A stretch of DNA of 64,000 nucleotides from Adineta vaga (taxonomy: Eukaryota > Rotifera): assembly GCA_021613535.1 (NCBI GenBank), contig CP075497.1, positions 13,082,001 to 13,146,000 of the forward strand, in the 5' to 3' direction. The position numbers were made by a program, and so were the translations under genes. The notes under the pieces were generated by a model. The model ran no database searches. It had not been told where the DNA came from and was given only the letters and a program-made list of their open reading frames with translations. Below, piece after piece: positions 24,290 to 35,382 of this stretch; within the stretch, counting starts at the first letter, position 1; every line of letters starts with the position of its first letter.

Positions 24290-24515
24290 ACGTGGATGAG
24301 TTTGTATTGAAGGTTTTTTGTTGTTGAACATTTAGTTGAATGTTTTTTCATCACATTAGCTCCACCTGATGCATTCCATGATAAAACTTTTTGGCATTCA
24401 TTGCAGATATTACATTTCTGACGAGCATTATTGATATAAATTTGCCTAAAGTTATCTCAATATGCACTTTTTGTAGCAGAAAGTATCATAAAAGACAATG
24501 ATGCATCTTTTTTCG
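24290..24515 (-). mobile_element. BED-type zinc finger fragment, hAT-like transposase relic
   Basis: Minus-strand translation gives 'RQKCNICNECQKVLSWNASG' then 'GANVMKKHSTKCS', a C-x2-C ... H-x4-C arrangement as in BED fingers that start hAT transposases. An in-frame stop precedes it and no transposase core follows, so it is a relic. The surrounding 23.2-25.3 kb also holds unusual GC-rich scraps ('gcgcccctccccttgcttcc' near 23306; 'ggaaccgggactc' near 24006; 'gggaccaggaccg' near 25074) that look like transposon debris. Confidence 0.5.
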
Positions 24516-25485
24516 AACTAGTTGTCCGACTTCTAGCTGTAAGTTTTGACGATAAGGTGTTTTCGTGAGCTCCGTTTATTAATGAACAAGAACAAGAGAG
24601 AATAAGAAACACACGTATATAGATAAGATATAGAGAGAAGAGAGAGAAGAACTAGATGGCACACAATGTGCAAAATATGAAAGAGAACAAGATACACGCA
24701 CGTATATATACGTTTATGTACTGGATAATTCCTTCATATATGTGATGATACGAATAGAGAAAACTTCAATACTAGCTTATCAAATTGTTTTTTTTTTAAT
24801 TGAGTCAGACATTGAAAATGTATTGAATAAATAAAGTATCGGTTATTTGAATTACAATCGAAGAATTGAATTGAAAACATAGTAAAAATGATATAACATT
24901 AATTATCAGTTTGACCTGACTAGATTAAAACAAGTTTCTTCATAAATATCGCTATATAAGTCTCTAGATATCTCTTGCAGATAGTGCCAATTTAGTGTAT
25001 CTCTTTCGGTAATAACGTGGATGAACGTTTCCATAATATAAAACAAAGACTCATAAAGATATCATCAATGGGATCGGGACCAGGACCGAAAAAACTGGTG
25101 GCGAACATGTATAGTCTGGAGTGGAGATGAAATAACGCATAGCCGAAGTTGTCTACGTTCGGTATGCACGGTGGAATATGTTGCGACGATAGAATATAAA
25201 ACATTCCAACATGCTTATATCGATAGTCCCTGCCGTTTCCTAACAAGTGAAGTGTGATGAACAATAGCAGAAATTTCCCCTAGTACATTATAAATGACAT
25301 AAACTGTGTTGAACGACATTAGTAAATTATACGTTAAAAATATAATATTTAAACAAAACTATGATACATTTGTCGCTATTCATTGAATCAAGTTCCATCA
25401 GAAACCATCAACATAGATTGTCATTCTCAATCGTTACCGAGATCGTAAAACCAACTTCTGTAGTTAAAAGTATGTTTCTTTGTAG

Positions 25486-26807
25486 GGGCAAACATTCCCG
25501 GACGAATTTCTGTGCTATGGCAGAAACTGAAACATTTTCTTCGAAATTTCAATTTGTTTCCATCCATACCACCTTCAACAGATGCATATGAACTCCGTAC
25601 TCAAATAATATCAACAAGAGTATTCATTATTCTATTCACTTTATCATTAACAATTCTTGTCTTATACACTTCACTGCAACGAATTACAAAAACAATCTAT
25701 GTCGAAACACCAACACTTGATCAATACTCACAACTATATTCAACTTATTCACCTACACTATCATGTCCATGCACTCAAATATCAATCAATTATCAGAAGT
25801 TCATTCACATTCAATACAAGTTTCATCAAGTATGTGAGAGTTTTTTTATTACTGAAAACTGGATCTATTATATCGCTGCGCCTCGCGGAAGCACAGTATA
25901 TTTCACTGATTTTCAATGGACTGGCCCATTAGCATTTCAAGCTCTGAAGATGTTTTGTGAATTCACAAATAAAACCATCGATGATAGTTTGCATCGATTC
26001 TATTCGAATCAATATGTCACTTCATCAGTCACACCTTCACAAGTATTCACAAAACAAATCGAAACGTTAACTGAACAATTCAAATTATCAACAATAACCA
26101 GTATTCTGTTGTCTCTTTCTTTAATTCGAGAGACAACTCAAAGCAATGGTTTGTATTCCGGTGCAGGTACAAATTACTTATTTCTTATTATAAGCGGTAG
26201 TAAGCATGTTGCTGAGGCATCATTGTCTCACTCTAACTGCTCCTGTCGGTTTTCGTCGAAATGTGTTGAACAATCTTCATTTTATCAATATCCAGTCTAT
26301 GAGCCCATATTTTCTATTCCTGGGTTTTACACGGGATGTTATATTATTGAAGCACTACTGCAATCGACTCTCGAATGCTTTTACAATAAGAATTGTACCA
26401 ATGAATTAAAGAGATATCTTTATTCACCGCTCTTAACAAATGTTACAGTACTTGATTCATTATTACCAAGTCAATATTCACAAAACACGACTATTGAACA
26501 TCTTATGAATAATGCGATGATTGAAGAATGGAATTCAACATCACCGTTTAATAACTATTATAATGAATGTAAACCGAAAGAGTGTGTTTATACAATTGAA
26601 ACAAGAAATGATGTGACTTATATCGTGACGAAAGTAGTTGGAATCGTTGGTGGTTTAGTCACAATCTTGAAATTTGCTGTGGCAATGTTGATCAAGTTAA
26701 TAAGAAAGAAGAAAGAACGCTTACAAACAAACATACGTAAGTTAGGAATAAAAGAGTTTGTTCAATTTTTCGTGGAAGGAACATTGATCTTGATGACTAT
26801 GGTTTGA
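25486..26807 (+). CDS. Two-TM ectodomain protein, tandem copy 1
   Basis: An open frame of about 440 residues. Short cytoplasmic N-terminus ('LWQKLKHFLRNFNLFPSIPP'), TM1 'VFIILFTLSLTILVLYTSL', then a large Cys-containing ectodomain with N-glycosylation sites (NKT, NCS, NCT, NVT, NTT, NST). TM2 is 'VVGIVGGLVTILKFAVAMLI', followed by a Lys/Arg-rich tail. Diagnostic spots are 'LSCPCTQISI', 'HQVCESFF', 'NCSCRFSSKC', 'FYTGCYIIEALLQSTLECFY' and 'YYNECKPKECVYT'. The topology resembles DEG/ENaC channels, but I see no motif proving that. The same unit recurs in copies 2 and 3 and, more diverged, at 39.9-46.8 kb. There is no ATG near the N-terminus; an acceptor ('ctttgtag' at 25485) suggests an upstream exon that I cannot place. 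Differences from copy 2 are almost wholly confined to 25875-25931, 26178-26309 and 26403-26441, plus the C-terminal tail. Confidence 0.7.
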
Positions 26808-28140
26808 AGATGACACTAAGAAATTGTCGGCTTCTGATCTAGTTGTGAAAATGGGATATAAATACAGAAAAGAGTTTAGAAAAACAGTATAATTGTATGT
26901 ATATGTAAACGATATAGCTTATATATTGCCGATCAATTCGTCAAATCAATTAAAGTGCGCTTCACGCGTAAACTCAGAACTTGAAGCTGACTTACTCATG
27001 TAGATCTTATAATATTGTTCTCAGACCTACTGAGCCATATGAATTAAGTTTTCTCTCGAGAATACGATAAGTATAATCTCAAGTCGAAAGTGCTATTGCC
27101 AAAATAGAAGAAAAGTAGTCGATACCCGAAAATAAAATTGTCATAACAAGAAGATTTTATTCTGTTTTTGAGAGAAAACTTCTTGAAAAGTTTATTAGTT
27201 TCAAGAATTATGTCCTAAAATAGGGATGCGTAGGTGCGCTCCAATTTGGAGTTTACACACTGTGGAGTTCACGTTTTTGGATCAATCCGTCGCTCGTCTA
27301 CTCATCGCAATGAATGACACGAACAAATGGACTGAAATCTTGCAGGTTTACGACTTTGAAGAATAAAACAAACCATCATACAGCTAAAAGGAATTCTTTT
27401 CATTATACTTGATTCTATTGAGAGGTCGAACAGTTGTTCTCGGGATCAACTAAGAGGGTGAGGAACAGATCTAATTCCGTTTAGATGTGAACTATCAGAC
27501 TTCGTCTAAGTGTAGCACGCATTTCTATTTACTTTAATATTAACATTCCATTTCGCGAACAACTGTTCTAAACCTATTGTGACGAATTCAGATAACATCA
27601 CTTTAGAAAGACATTACTCTACAGGTAATCATAGAAAAAGAGCATTCATTCCAGCACTCGTTCAATGTTGATGCATAATGCTGCATATAAGTCAGCCCTA
27701 GTAGTACCGACCGTAGTCATTTTGCTCTCTCTAGTAGTAAATGTTACAGTATGATGAAACTTTGATCTATTCTATAGTTTTTAGGAACGAATTTAAGACG
27801 CGTTCGACTGTATGGTTCGGAGTGCGAGCGAATATAGGATATATGTGAGCCATGACAAAAGGAGTCCAACGATATCGCGATCGATGAATATGCAGAGATG
27901 ATGCGAGATTAACATCAACTTTCAAACTATAGAAGTCATTTTTCGATGCAATAGTCCATCCTATAGAAAGTCCTTTGTTGAGCTCATGTGGGACCACCCC
28001 CATACCACCCAAAACACAGGTTGGTATTAAAAGGGTTGAAATCGAAGTGATAGCTTACTTCTATCTGCACAAACCATTACAATTCGATCTAAGTTTATTG
28101 TTAGCAATTTTTTTCAAGGACTTACGCCTTGCCAACGGAT
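26808..28140. other. Spacer between tandem copies, no supported gene
   Basis: Unique-looking sequence with no convincing frame. It does not show the near-identity seen in the flanking coding copies, so the duplicated unit is essentially the coding region. Confidence 0.4.
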
Positions 28141-28147
28141 TCGCCGC

Positions 28148-29377
28148 TTGTTTTTGAAATGCAAGTTGTATCTTATAACCTTTAACGTATTTCCATCAAT
28201 ACCATCTTCAACAGATGCATATGAGCTTCGTACTCAAATAATATCAACAAGAGTATTCATTATTCTATTCACTTTATCATTAACAATTCTTGTCTTATAC
28301 ACTTCACTGCAACGAATTACAAAAACAATCTATGTCGAAACACCAACACTTGATCAATACTCACAACTATATTCAACTTATTCACCTACACTATCATGTC
28401 CATGCACTCAAATATCAATCAATTATCAGAAGTTCATTCACATTCAATACAAGTTTCATCAAGTATGTGAGAGTTTTTTTATTACTGAAAACTGGATCTA
28501 TTATATCGTCCCGCCTCCTGAAAGCTACTTGTACACCACTGAATTTCGATTCACTGGTGCACCTGCATTTCAAGCTCTGAAGATGTTTTGTGAATTCACA
28601 AATAAAACCATCGATGATAGTTTGCATCGATTCTATTCGAATCAATATGTCACTTCATCAGTCACACCTTCACAAGTATTCACAAAACAAATCGAAACGT
28701 TAACTGAACAATTCAAATTATCAACAATAACCAGTATTCTGTTGTCTCTTTCTTTAATTCGAGAGACAACTCAAAGCAATGGTTTGTATTCCGGTGCAGG
28801 TACGAACTATGTACTGTATGCTAGAAGCGGTAGTGGGGCGGTTGAAACAAGAGAAGTAGCTTACTCTAACTGCTCCTGTCGGTTTTCGTCGAAATGTGTT
28901 ATAAGATCTTCAATTTCCGAGTATCCAGTGTTCGAAATCTCATTTTCGATTCCTGGATTTTACACGGGATGTTATATTATTGAAGCACTACTGCAATCGA
29001 CTCTCGAATGCTTTTACAATAAGAATTGTACCAATAAATTACAAAGTTATTTTGATTCACCGTCATTAATGAATGTTACAGTACTTGATTCATTATTACC
29101 AAGTCAATATTCACAAAACACGACTATTGAACATCTTATGAATAATGCGATGATCGAAGAATGGAATTCAACATCACCGTTTAATAACTATTATAATGAA
29201 TGTAAACCGAAAGAGTGTGTTTATACAATTGAAACAAGAAACGATGTGACTTATATCGTGACGAAAGTAGTTGGAATCGTTGGTGGTTTAGTCACAATCT
29301 TGAAATTTGCTGTGACACTGTTGATCAAGTTAATAAGAAAGAAAAAAAAGCAATCAAGAATACATCTGAGTAAGTAA
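28148..29377 (+). CDS. Two-TM ectodomain protein, tandem copy 2
   Basis: An open frame of 409 residues with the same architecture as copy 1. By eye, 28225-28507 is identical to the matching 283 bases of copy 1. Nucleotide identity then collapses for 57 bases (28508-28564: 12 of 19 residues differ) and returns to near identity for about 240 bases. It collapses again for 132 bases (28811-28942: about 22 of 44 residues differ, but the NCSCRFSSKCV core is kept). There are no indels. The C-terminal tail is shorter ('KKKQSRIHLSK'). The N-terminus differs from copies 1 and 3 before 'FPSIPSSTDAYE' and no ATG is evident, so the true start exon is unknown. An LTR-less retrotransposon (LINE) is inserted 35 bases after the stop. 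Confidence 0.7.
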   Translation: MFLKCKLYLITFNVFPSIPSSTDAYELRTQIISTRVFIILFTLSLTILVLYTSLQRITKTIYVETPTLDQYSQLYSTYSPTLSCPCTQISINYQKFIHIQYKFHQVCESFFITENWIYYIVPPPESYLYTTEFRFTGAPAFQALKMFCEFTNKTIDDSLHRFYSNQYVTSSVTPSQVFTKQIETLTEQFKLSTITSILLSLSLIRETTQSNGLYSGAGTNYVLYARSGSGAVETREVAYSNCSCRFSSKCVIRSSISEYPVFEISFSIPGFYTGCYIIEALLQSTLECFYNKNCTNKLQSYFDSPSLMNVTVLDSLLPSQYSQNTTIEHLMNNAMIEEWNSTSPFNNYYNECKPKECVYTIETRNDVTYIVTKVVGIVGGLVTILKFAVTLLIKLIRKKKKQSRIHLSK

Positions 29378-29412
29378 ACGTGAAAGAATCGAAAACAAAT
29401 GATATTTAATAT

Positions 29413-32144
29413 CATCATCATCATCATGTCCCATAGGCTTAGCGTCCGTTGGGGCCCAACATTTTACGGGATCAGATTTTTCGACGCCTGTCGATCTTGC
29501 GCAAAGTGGAACAGTCCCTGTCCACTGCGTTGATACCACTCCGTTATGCCATTCAACCATTCTCTGCATGGACGCCCTCGCTTAGATTTGCCCTTCATTT
29601 TACCAAATACTAGGTGTTTGAATAATCTGCTGTCGTCCATTCTGCAGATGTGGTCAAACAACCTCAACTTTCTCTTCTTAATGGTGTCTATTATAGTCTC
29701 TTTTTTAGATACCCTTTTTCGGATATCTTCATTCCGTATCATATCTTGCCAATTTATTCGTAGAATTCGTCAGTAACATTTCATTTCAAAAGCCAGTAGT
29801 TTTTCCCGTCTGCTTCTTTTAGAGTCCATGTCTCTGATGCGTATAATAAGACGCTGAACACACATGTGTTTAGGATTCTAAGCTTGTTTTCTATCCTCAA
29901 TTTCTTGCTACTCCATATGTGTTTCAGAGAGGCCATTGCACCTGTCGCTTTTCCTATTCTTCTTTTTATTTCCTCTGAACAGTTATTGTCCCATGTTAGC
30001 AAGCTGCCTAGATATTCAAATTTTTCTACGTTTTCAATGGTATTTCCTGCTACCTGTATGTTGTAATCAATATTCCTGTCTCCAAATGCCATGGTTTTGG
30101 TTTTATTTATATTCAAGATCAGTCCAGCTTGTTCGGCAGCTGTTTTAGTTAGCTCTATTTGGCGTTGAAGTGAGCTAACATCTTCATCTATAAGGTCAAT
30201 ATCATCGGCGAATCTTAGGTTATTTATTAATGTTCTGTCTCACCTGGTCCATTACTCGCTCGAGATATGCGATGAAGAGAAGTGGTGACGGTGGGTCGCC
30301 TTGTCTAGTCCCTACATCTGTTCGAAACCACTCTCCATAATCTATACCAATGCGAACAGCTGACTGAGACTTTTCGTAAATATTTTGTAACAAGGTGACC
30401 ATCTTTACGTCGACACCATAAGATTTTAGCATAGCCCAAATAATTTTAGGGTTGATCGTATCGAATGCTTTTTGAAAATCTATGAAGCAGTTGTATATTT
30501 TCTTGCCCTGTCTTTTTGCTTTTTCAACTAATAGTCTAAGCGTTAATATTTGATGTACAGTACTCCTGTCTTTTCTGAATCCTGCCTGCTCTTCGGATAG
30601 ATACGGGTCCAGTTGATTTTTCAATCTGTTTAGTAGTACTATTAGTAGTACTTTTCCTGTATGATTAATAAGAGAGATCGTTCGGTAGTTTGAGCAATTG
30701 CTGAGGTCTCCTTTCTTTGGAATAGGAACCAATATAGATTTGCCCCATTCTTCTGGAATTGTACCTTCATGCCATGCTTTGTTACAGAGTTTATGTATTT
30801 CGCGTGATAGCAGTTCGCCCCCAGCTTGTAGCATTTCCGCTGTTATGCTGTCTGATCCTGGACTCTTATTTCTTTTTAATGAATTTATCGCTGCTTGTAC
30901 TTCTGAGTACAAGATATCCTGAGGACCTTCATTTTCAGGAGGTGCAATGTCTTCAAGTTCTTTCACCATCCCGTCCCCACCTCCAGGATCTTTATACAGA
31001 CCGCTACAATACTGTGTCCACCTTTGTTTAATTTCGTCATTTGACTGTAACATTGTCCTCTCTTGACTTCGTATGACATTTAACCGAGGTACAAATTCTT
31101 TACTTAGCATTTTTATGAGACCATATGCTTCTTTTGTGTTTCCAATGCTTAGACCTTTTTAGCTTTTCTTTTTGTTGATACAGTTGCCTCTACTGTGGTT
31201 TTGATAGCCTGCTCTATCTTTGTGGCATGTTCTTCTAGGCTACACGTTGGCTCTATCTCTTTGATTTGTTTCGTTAGAGCAGCGCTGTATGATTGTTTTA
31301 CTTTCTCATCTCTCAATCGGTTCACATCAACTCTGTCATACTTTTGTGATTTGTTGTGCAATTTCGTGAGTTTCAAGTTGATATTGCACAACACTAATGA
31401 ATGATCTGAATTTATGTCTGCACTCTGAAATGTTCGACAGTTTGTGACCGAGGTCTTCCATCTTTGCTGGATGAGTATCAAGTTAATCATATTCTTATGA
31501 ATGCCATCTAGTGACGCCCAAGTCCATTTTCGATTTGATTTATGTTCAAACCGTGTATTACTGAAATTTTAAATGGTGTTGCATCTAATCTTGCCGAAGT
31601 TATTTGTGAGCTATTTGGATTGTAGCCTATTAACGGCTTTTTCGCTTGAATGCTTAATAAAAACCACACACCCTTCGTATGTGAGGTCTCTTCTCCTGAC
31701 CAAATGAAATTTCCTTTCGGTGTTTCACCTTTTCCTGTCCATCGGACTTCTGAAATACCATTTATATCGTATCTAAATCGTTTCATTCCATTTCTGAGCA
31801 GTTCTAGCTTGCCTGAAGGCCATAAAGTCTGCACATTCCATGTTCCTACTGTCAGAATAGTTTTGGCAAGTTTTAGTTTTTGCGTGTTTTTCGTCGTATA
31901 TGAATTCTTCCCAGTCGCCAATTTTTCGACTCTGCCCTGTTTACTCGACAGAGGACGCGAACCTTGTTTTGCCGGGCATCATCCGAGCCGGCATGAATTA
32001 TCTCCAATAACGTTCATGGTTGGTTTCTTTCGTCTTGTTCGTTTTACAGACGGTAGTATCTGCACCCTTCCGTCAAACACTCGTCCTTCATCCGAACTTG
32101 TAACCGGCACGGAGCCCGCTGATCAGCGGTCTCCATGATGGAGT
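29413..32144 (-). mobile_element. RTE-like non-LTR retrotransposon (LINE) with 13-bp target duplication
   Basis: Minus-strand element of 2,732 bp. It is flanked by identical 13-mers TGATATTTAATAT at 29400-29412 and 32145-32157, which I read as the target-site duplication. The 3' end (low coordinates) is a (GAT)n tail, the short simple-repeat tail typical of RTE-type LINEs rather than poly(A). It encodes an apurinic endonuclease and a reverse transcriptase, both broken. The intact duplication implies a fairly recent insertion; it landed just downstream of tandem copy 2. RTE assignment rests on the enzyme order, sequence feel and tail. Confidence 0.85.
29464..31921 (-). pseudogene. LINE endonuclease-reverse transcriptase ORF, disrupted
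   Basis: From the 5' side: an AP-endonuclease N-terminus starting MATGKNSYTT with 'LTVGTWNVQTL' and 'INGISEVRWTGKG' (31508-31921). Then a junction where 'FKISVIH' is joined, out of frame, to 'NRKWTWASLDGIHKN'; this shows that the middle of the endonuclease, including its catalytic core, is deleted. The RT follows (30220-31110): 'PIPKKGDLSNCSNYRTISL', 'NCFIDFQKAFDTI' and 'GTRQGDPPSPLLF'. A one-base insertion near 30222 makes a stop just before 'LRFADDIDLI', the catalytic FADD box, which continues in another frame (to 29781). A second frameshift near 29750 precedes the C-terminal 'RLFDHICRMDD...RGRPCREW' segment. The element cannot make functional protein. Confidence 0.85.
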
Positions 32145-32274
32145 TGATATTTAATATATCAGTCTTTAATGTAAGTCTATTGGTCTTTCACTCGTAGCAT
32201 ATACATACAGTTTCTTTAACATCTATTAGTAAATTTAACTAAAATAAATCAATTTGTGTGAATGACATTTGTTT

Positions 32275-32589
32275 AAGCCGCCATGGTTGAGTGGTTACGC
32301 TGTTTGGCACGTAACTACAAGGTACTGTGTTCAAACCTCGATAACATCATCCATGGAATGATCTTGGACAAGTCACTAATGGCTAAGTTGTCTAAAATGA
32401 CTCGTAACATATGAGTTATTCGTACTGACTACACGCTTAGTCACTATGTCGGACGAAAGAGAGTGCAGATACCACCGCCCGTAAAAATAAAAAGATAGTA
32501 GAACCCGGCTGCATGTGGAAAAAAATAAATGATAACCGCGGCCGGTCCCTACGGGCGTTTAGCCTATGGGACGTTATTATTATTATATT
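32275..32589 (+). mobile_element. tRNA-derived SINE with 10-bp target duplication, LINE-like tail
   Basis: A 315-bp element flanked by ACATTTGTTT at 32265-32274 and 32590-32599. The head has a pol III A box (TGGTTGAGTGG) and, 40 bases on, a B-box-like GTTCAAACC, as in a tRNA-related SINE. The 3' end 'tttagcctatgggac' followed by (GTT/ATT)n closely matches the tail of the neighbouring LINE ('ctaagcctatgggac' followed by (ATG)n), so it is probably mobilised by a LINE of that family. It does not encode protein; the minus-strand frame across it is spurious. Confidence 0.8.
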
Positions 32590-33107
32590 ACATTTGTTTG
32601 CATTGTTAGTCCACAATTTTTTATTATATCGGCTTATCATACGTTGATATGAGCAGTTGCAACCATGTTTATTGAGATTTTGTAAAAATAATAAATCGTT
32701 CAAAGTAATTGCATACATTTATTATATATAAGGTTCCTACACTGTGCTAAGGGAATCATCTGCCAACATATTCATGGACGTTCGTTCAGCATAAATGCAA
32801 ATGGACGACTGCTGTGTGATATTACACCAGTTTCCATGCTATTATTCTCTGCCATGACAAAATACAATCGATTTTTACTTGCATGATTGAGGAATGAAAA
32901 TAGACGGAATAGCCTATCTCACTGAATATTACTCAACTATACTCATCTAAACTTAGAGACTCATTTCGTGTACGAAGATAGCTGTCAAATGATTCATATA
33001 TCCAGAACTGACTGATTGAATAAGAGCACTTTGACGACATATGAAAGGTAAAGAGATATTTCAATCATCCTTTTTTTTAAGAAAGAAACAATGAGAAACG
33101 AATTGCT

Positions 33108-34345
33108 GAACTATGGCAAAAACTGAAACATTTTCTTCGAAATTTCAATTTGTTTCCATCCGTATCACCTTCAACAGATGCATATGAGCTTCGCACTCAA
33201 ATAATATCAACAAGAGTATTCATTATTCTATTCACTTTATCATTGAAAATTCTTGTCTTATACACTTCACTGGAACGAATTACAAAAACAATCTATGTCG
33301 AAACACCAACACTTGATCAATACTCACAACTATATTCAACTTATTCACCTACACTATCATGTCCATGCACTCAAATATCAATCAATTATCAGAAGTTCAT
33401 TCACATTCAATACAAGTTTCATCAAGTTTGTAAGAGTTTTTTATTACTGACAACTGGATCTATTATATCGTCGCGCCTCGCGGAAGCTCTGTATTTCGCG
33501 AAGATTTTCGAAACACCGGTCCATTAGCATTTCAAGCTCTGAAGATGTTTTGTGAATTCACAAATAAAACCATCGATGATAGTTTGCATCGATTCTATTC
33601 GAATCAATATGTCACTTCATCAGTCACACCTTCACAAGTATTCACAAAACAAATCGAAACGTTAACTGAACAATTCAAATTATCAACAATAACCAGTATT
33701 CTATTGTCTCTTTCTTTAATTCGAGAGACAACTCAAAGCAATAGTTTGTATTCCGGTGCAGGTACAAATTACTTGTTATTAGCGAAGACGGGTAGTGTCT
33801 CTTTGATTCATTCTCCAATGTCTTATTATGGATGTTCGTGTAGTATTTCGTCGAAATGTGTTTTACAATCTTCAATTTACGAATATCCAGTGTCTAAACC
33901 CGTATTTTCTATTCCTGGGTTTTACACGGGATGTTATATTATTGAAGCACTACTACGATAGACTCTCGAATGCTTTTACAATAAGAATTGTACCAATAAA
34001 TTACAAAGTTATTTTGATTCACCGTCAATAATGAATGTTACAGTACTTGATTCATTATTACCAAGTCAATATTCACAAAACACGACTATTGAACATCTTA
34101 TGAATAATGGGATGATTGAAGAATGGAATTCAACATCACCGTTTAATAACTATTATAACGAATGTAAACCGAAGGAGTGTGTTTATACAATTGAAACAAG
34201 GAATGATGTGACTTATATCGTGACGGAAGTAGTTGGAATCGTTGGTGGTTTAGTAACAGTTTTGAAATTGTTTGTGCCACGATTAGTTAAATTCATTATG
34301 ACTTGTATTAAGAAATGGAAAGGAAGGGTGGCTCCGCATAATTAA
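33108..34345 (+). pseudogene. Two-TM ectodomain protein, tandem copy 3 (broken)
   Basis: Same architecture and near-identical framework as copies 1 and 2, with its own versions of the variable patches (33470-33526 and 33773-33904). A T-run just before 'ttattactga' (about 33437-33442) is one base shorter than in copies 1 and 2, shifting the frame in the ectodomain. TCG has become TAG at 33959-33961 ('LLR*TLECF'). The N-terminal leader 'ELWQKLKHFLRNFNLFPS' matches copy 1, not copy 2. The C-terminal TM and tail have diverged ('VTVLKLFVPRLVKFIMTCIK'). Its variable patches remain free of indels, so it could still act as a sequence donor for gene conversion. Confidence 0.8.
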
Positions 34346-34888
34346 TGATTCAAAACTGATTCAAATTATGCAGAAAGAAAAATATACAAGGACGAAAATC
34401 ATCACTCATAAACTAAAGCGAAGAATAATTTTAAAACTCATGGTTTTTGAGTACTGTGTCTCACAGGTTTGATTCAATACATTTTTTTTGAAAAATATAG
34501 AAATAATATTCTTATGATTCGGTTTGTTTAAGAAAGTTTAGGTAAACAAACATAGATAACAAAGAAGATTGGAGATAGAATTTCGATTTAGGTGTCTGAG
34601 TGCAATCGAGATACAATGAGCAAATATCAAGCTAAAATAATGTGTACAAATGATAGATCATGAAACTCTTTGAAAAGAAGCAAATGTGATTTTATGTAAT
34701 ATCTATCTTATATTCGTATAATGTCTTTGTAATAGTGACATTTCATATTCAACATTTAAATTTCACAAAGTTGAGGTCTTAGAGCTAAAATCTCGAATTG
34801 AACAGAAATGTGATATCAAATGTTTATGTAAAATAGAAATTCTACTCACGTCAGTCAAATTGTTTTCATTTTACTAAATCGTTTTAAA
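34346..34888. other. AT-rich spacer, no supported gene
   Basis: Sequence after the broken copy 3, without recognisable coding or repeat structure. Confidence 0.35.
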
Positions 34889-35141
34889 TTGCTTTGCTCC
34901 GATTATTTTTGTATTCGCGGACTTGACTCACGATCAGTATCAAAATATGACGTGGATATTCTTTGCCAACAATATCTTCCATCAATGGTCAATCGAATTA
35001 TCCCCCACTGTGCCTCTCCGATGGTGAAACTTCACAGCAATCAGCATGGTTCATTGATAAAGACTCGAATTTTGATCAATTTCCATATTTGCGAACACTT
35101 TACTTGCATGATTTGATTTCTATTACAACGATTAAGAAAAA
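34889..35141 (+). pseudogene. F-box/LRR fragment abutting a transposon
   Basis: 'SKYDVDILCQQYLPSMVNRI', then after a one-base shift 'LCLSDGETSQQSAWFIDKDS', 'NFDQFPYLRTLYLHDLISI'. This matches the segment just after the F-box in related proteins of this genome type. It ends at the left terminus of the TIR element at 35142. No start or C-terminus is present. Confidence 0.5.
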
Positions 35142-35382
35142 GCTTGTATTTATTTGAGCAATAAAAATATTGGAATGAGCAATAATTAAAACATGATTTA
35201 GCAGTAACTTCCGAGCAATAAGAAAACATTGTTTGAGCAATTTCATAATATTAAATGAACAATAAATAGTTTATTATATAAGAATATTAATTTCATATTT
35301 AAGCAACAAAAAAAGGAAAAAAACTACGTTATTTTTCTTCACAATTAGCAAGAAACAAAAGGAAAATGGAATATATAACTAA

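Noticed and set aside
25875-26309. Diversity-generating retroelement acting on the variable patches
   Set aside because: Such systems mutate adenines of a template repeat near a dedicated RT. The changes here are not adenine-restricted, and the only nearby RT is a broken RTE-like LINE inserted after duplication.
25486-26807. Calling the two-TM family DEG/ENaC channels
   Set aside because: Only the topology and Cys-rich ectodomain agree; I cannot see the post-TM1 or selectivity-filter motifs.
25657-28580. Alternative-frame proteins repeated in the tandem copies ('MSYTLHCNELQKQSMSKHQH')
   Set aside because: They repeat only because the main frame is duplicated; the main frame has TM segments, cysteines and a conserved unit at 40-47 kb.
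32275-32350. Genuine tRNA gene
   Set aside because: A and B boxes are present, but no full cloverleaf is evident and the sequence continues into a SINE body with tail and target duplication.
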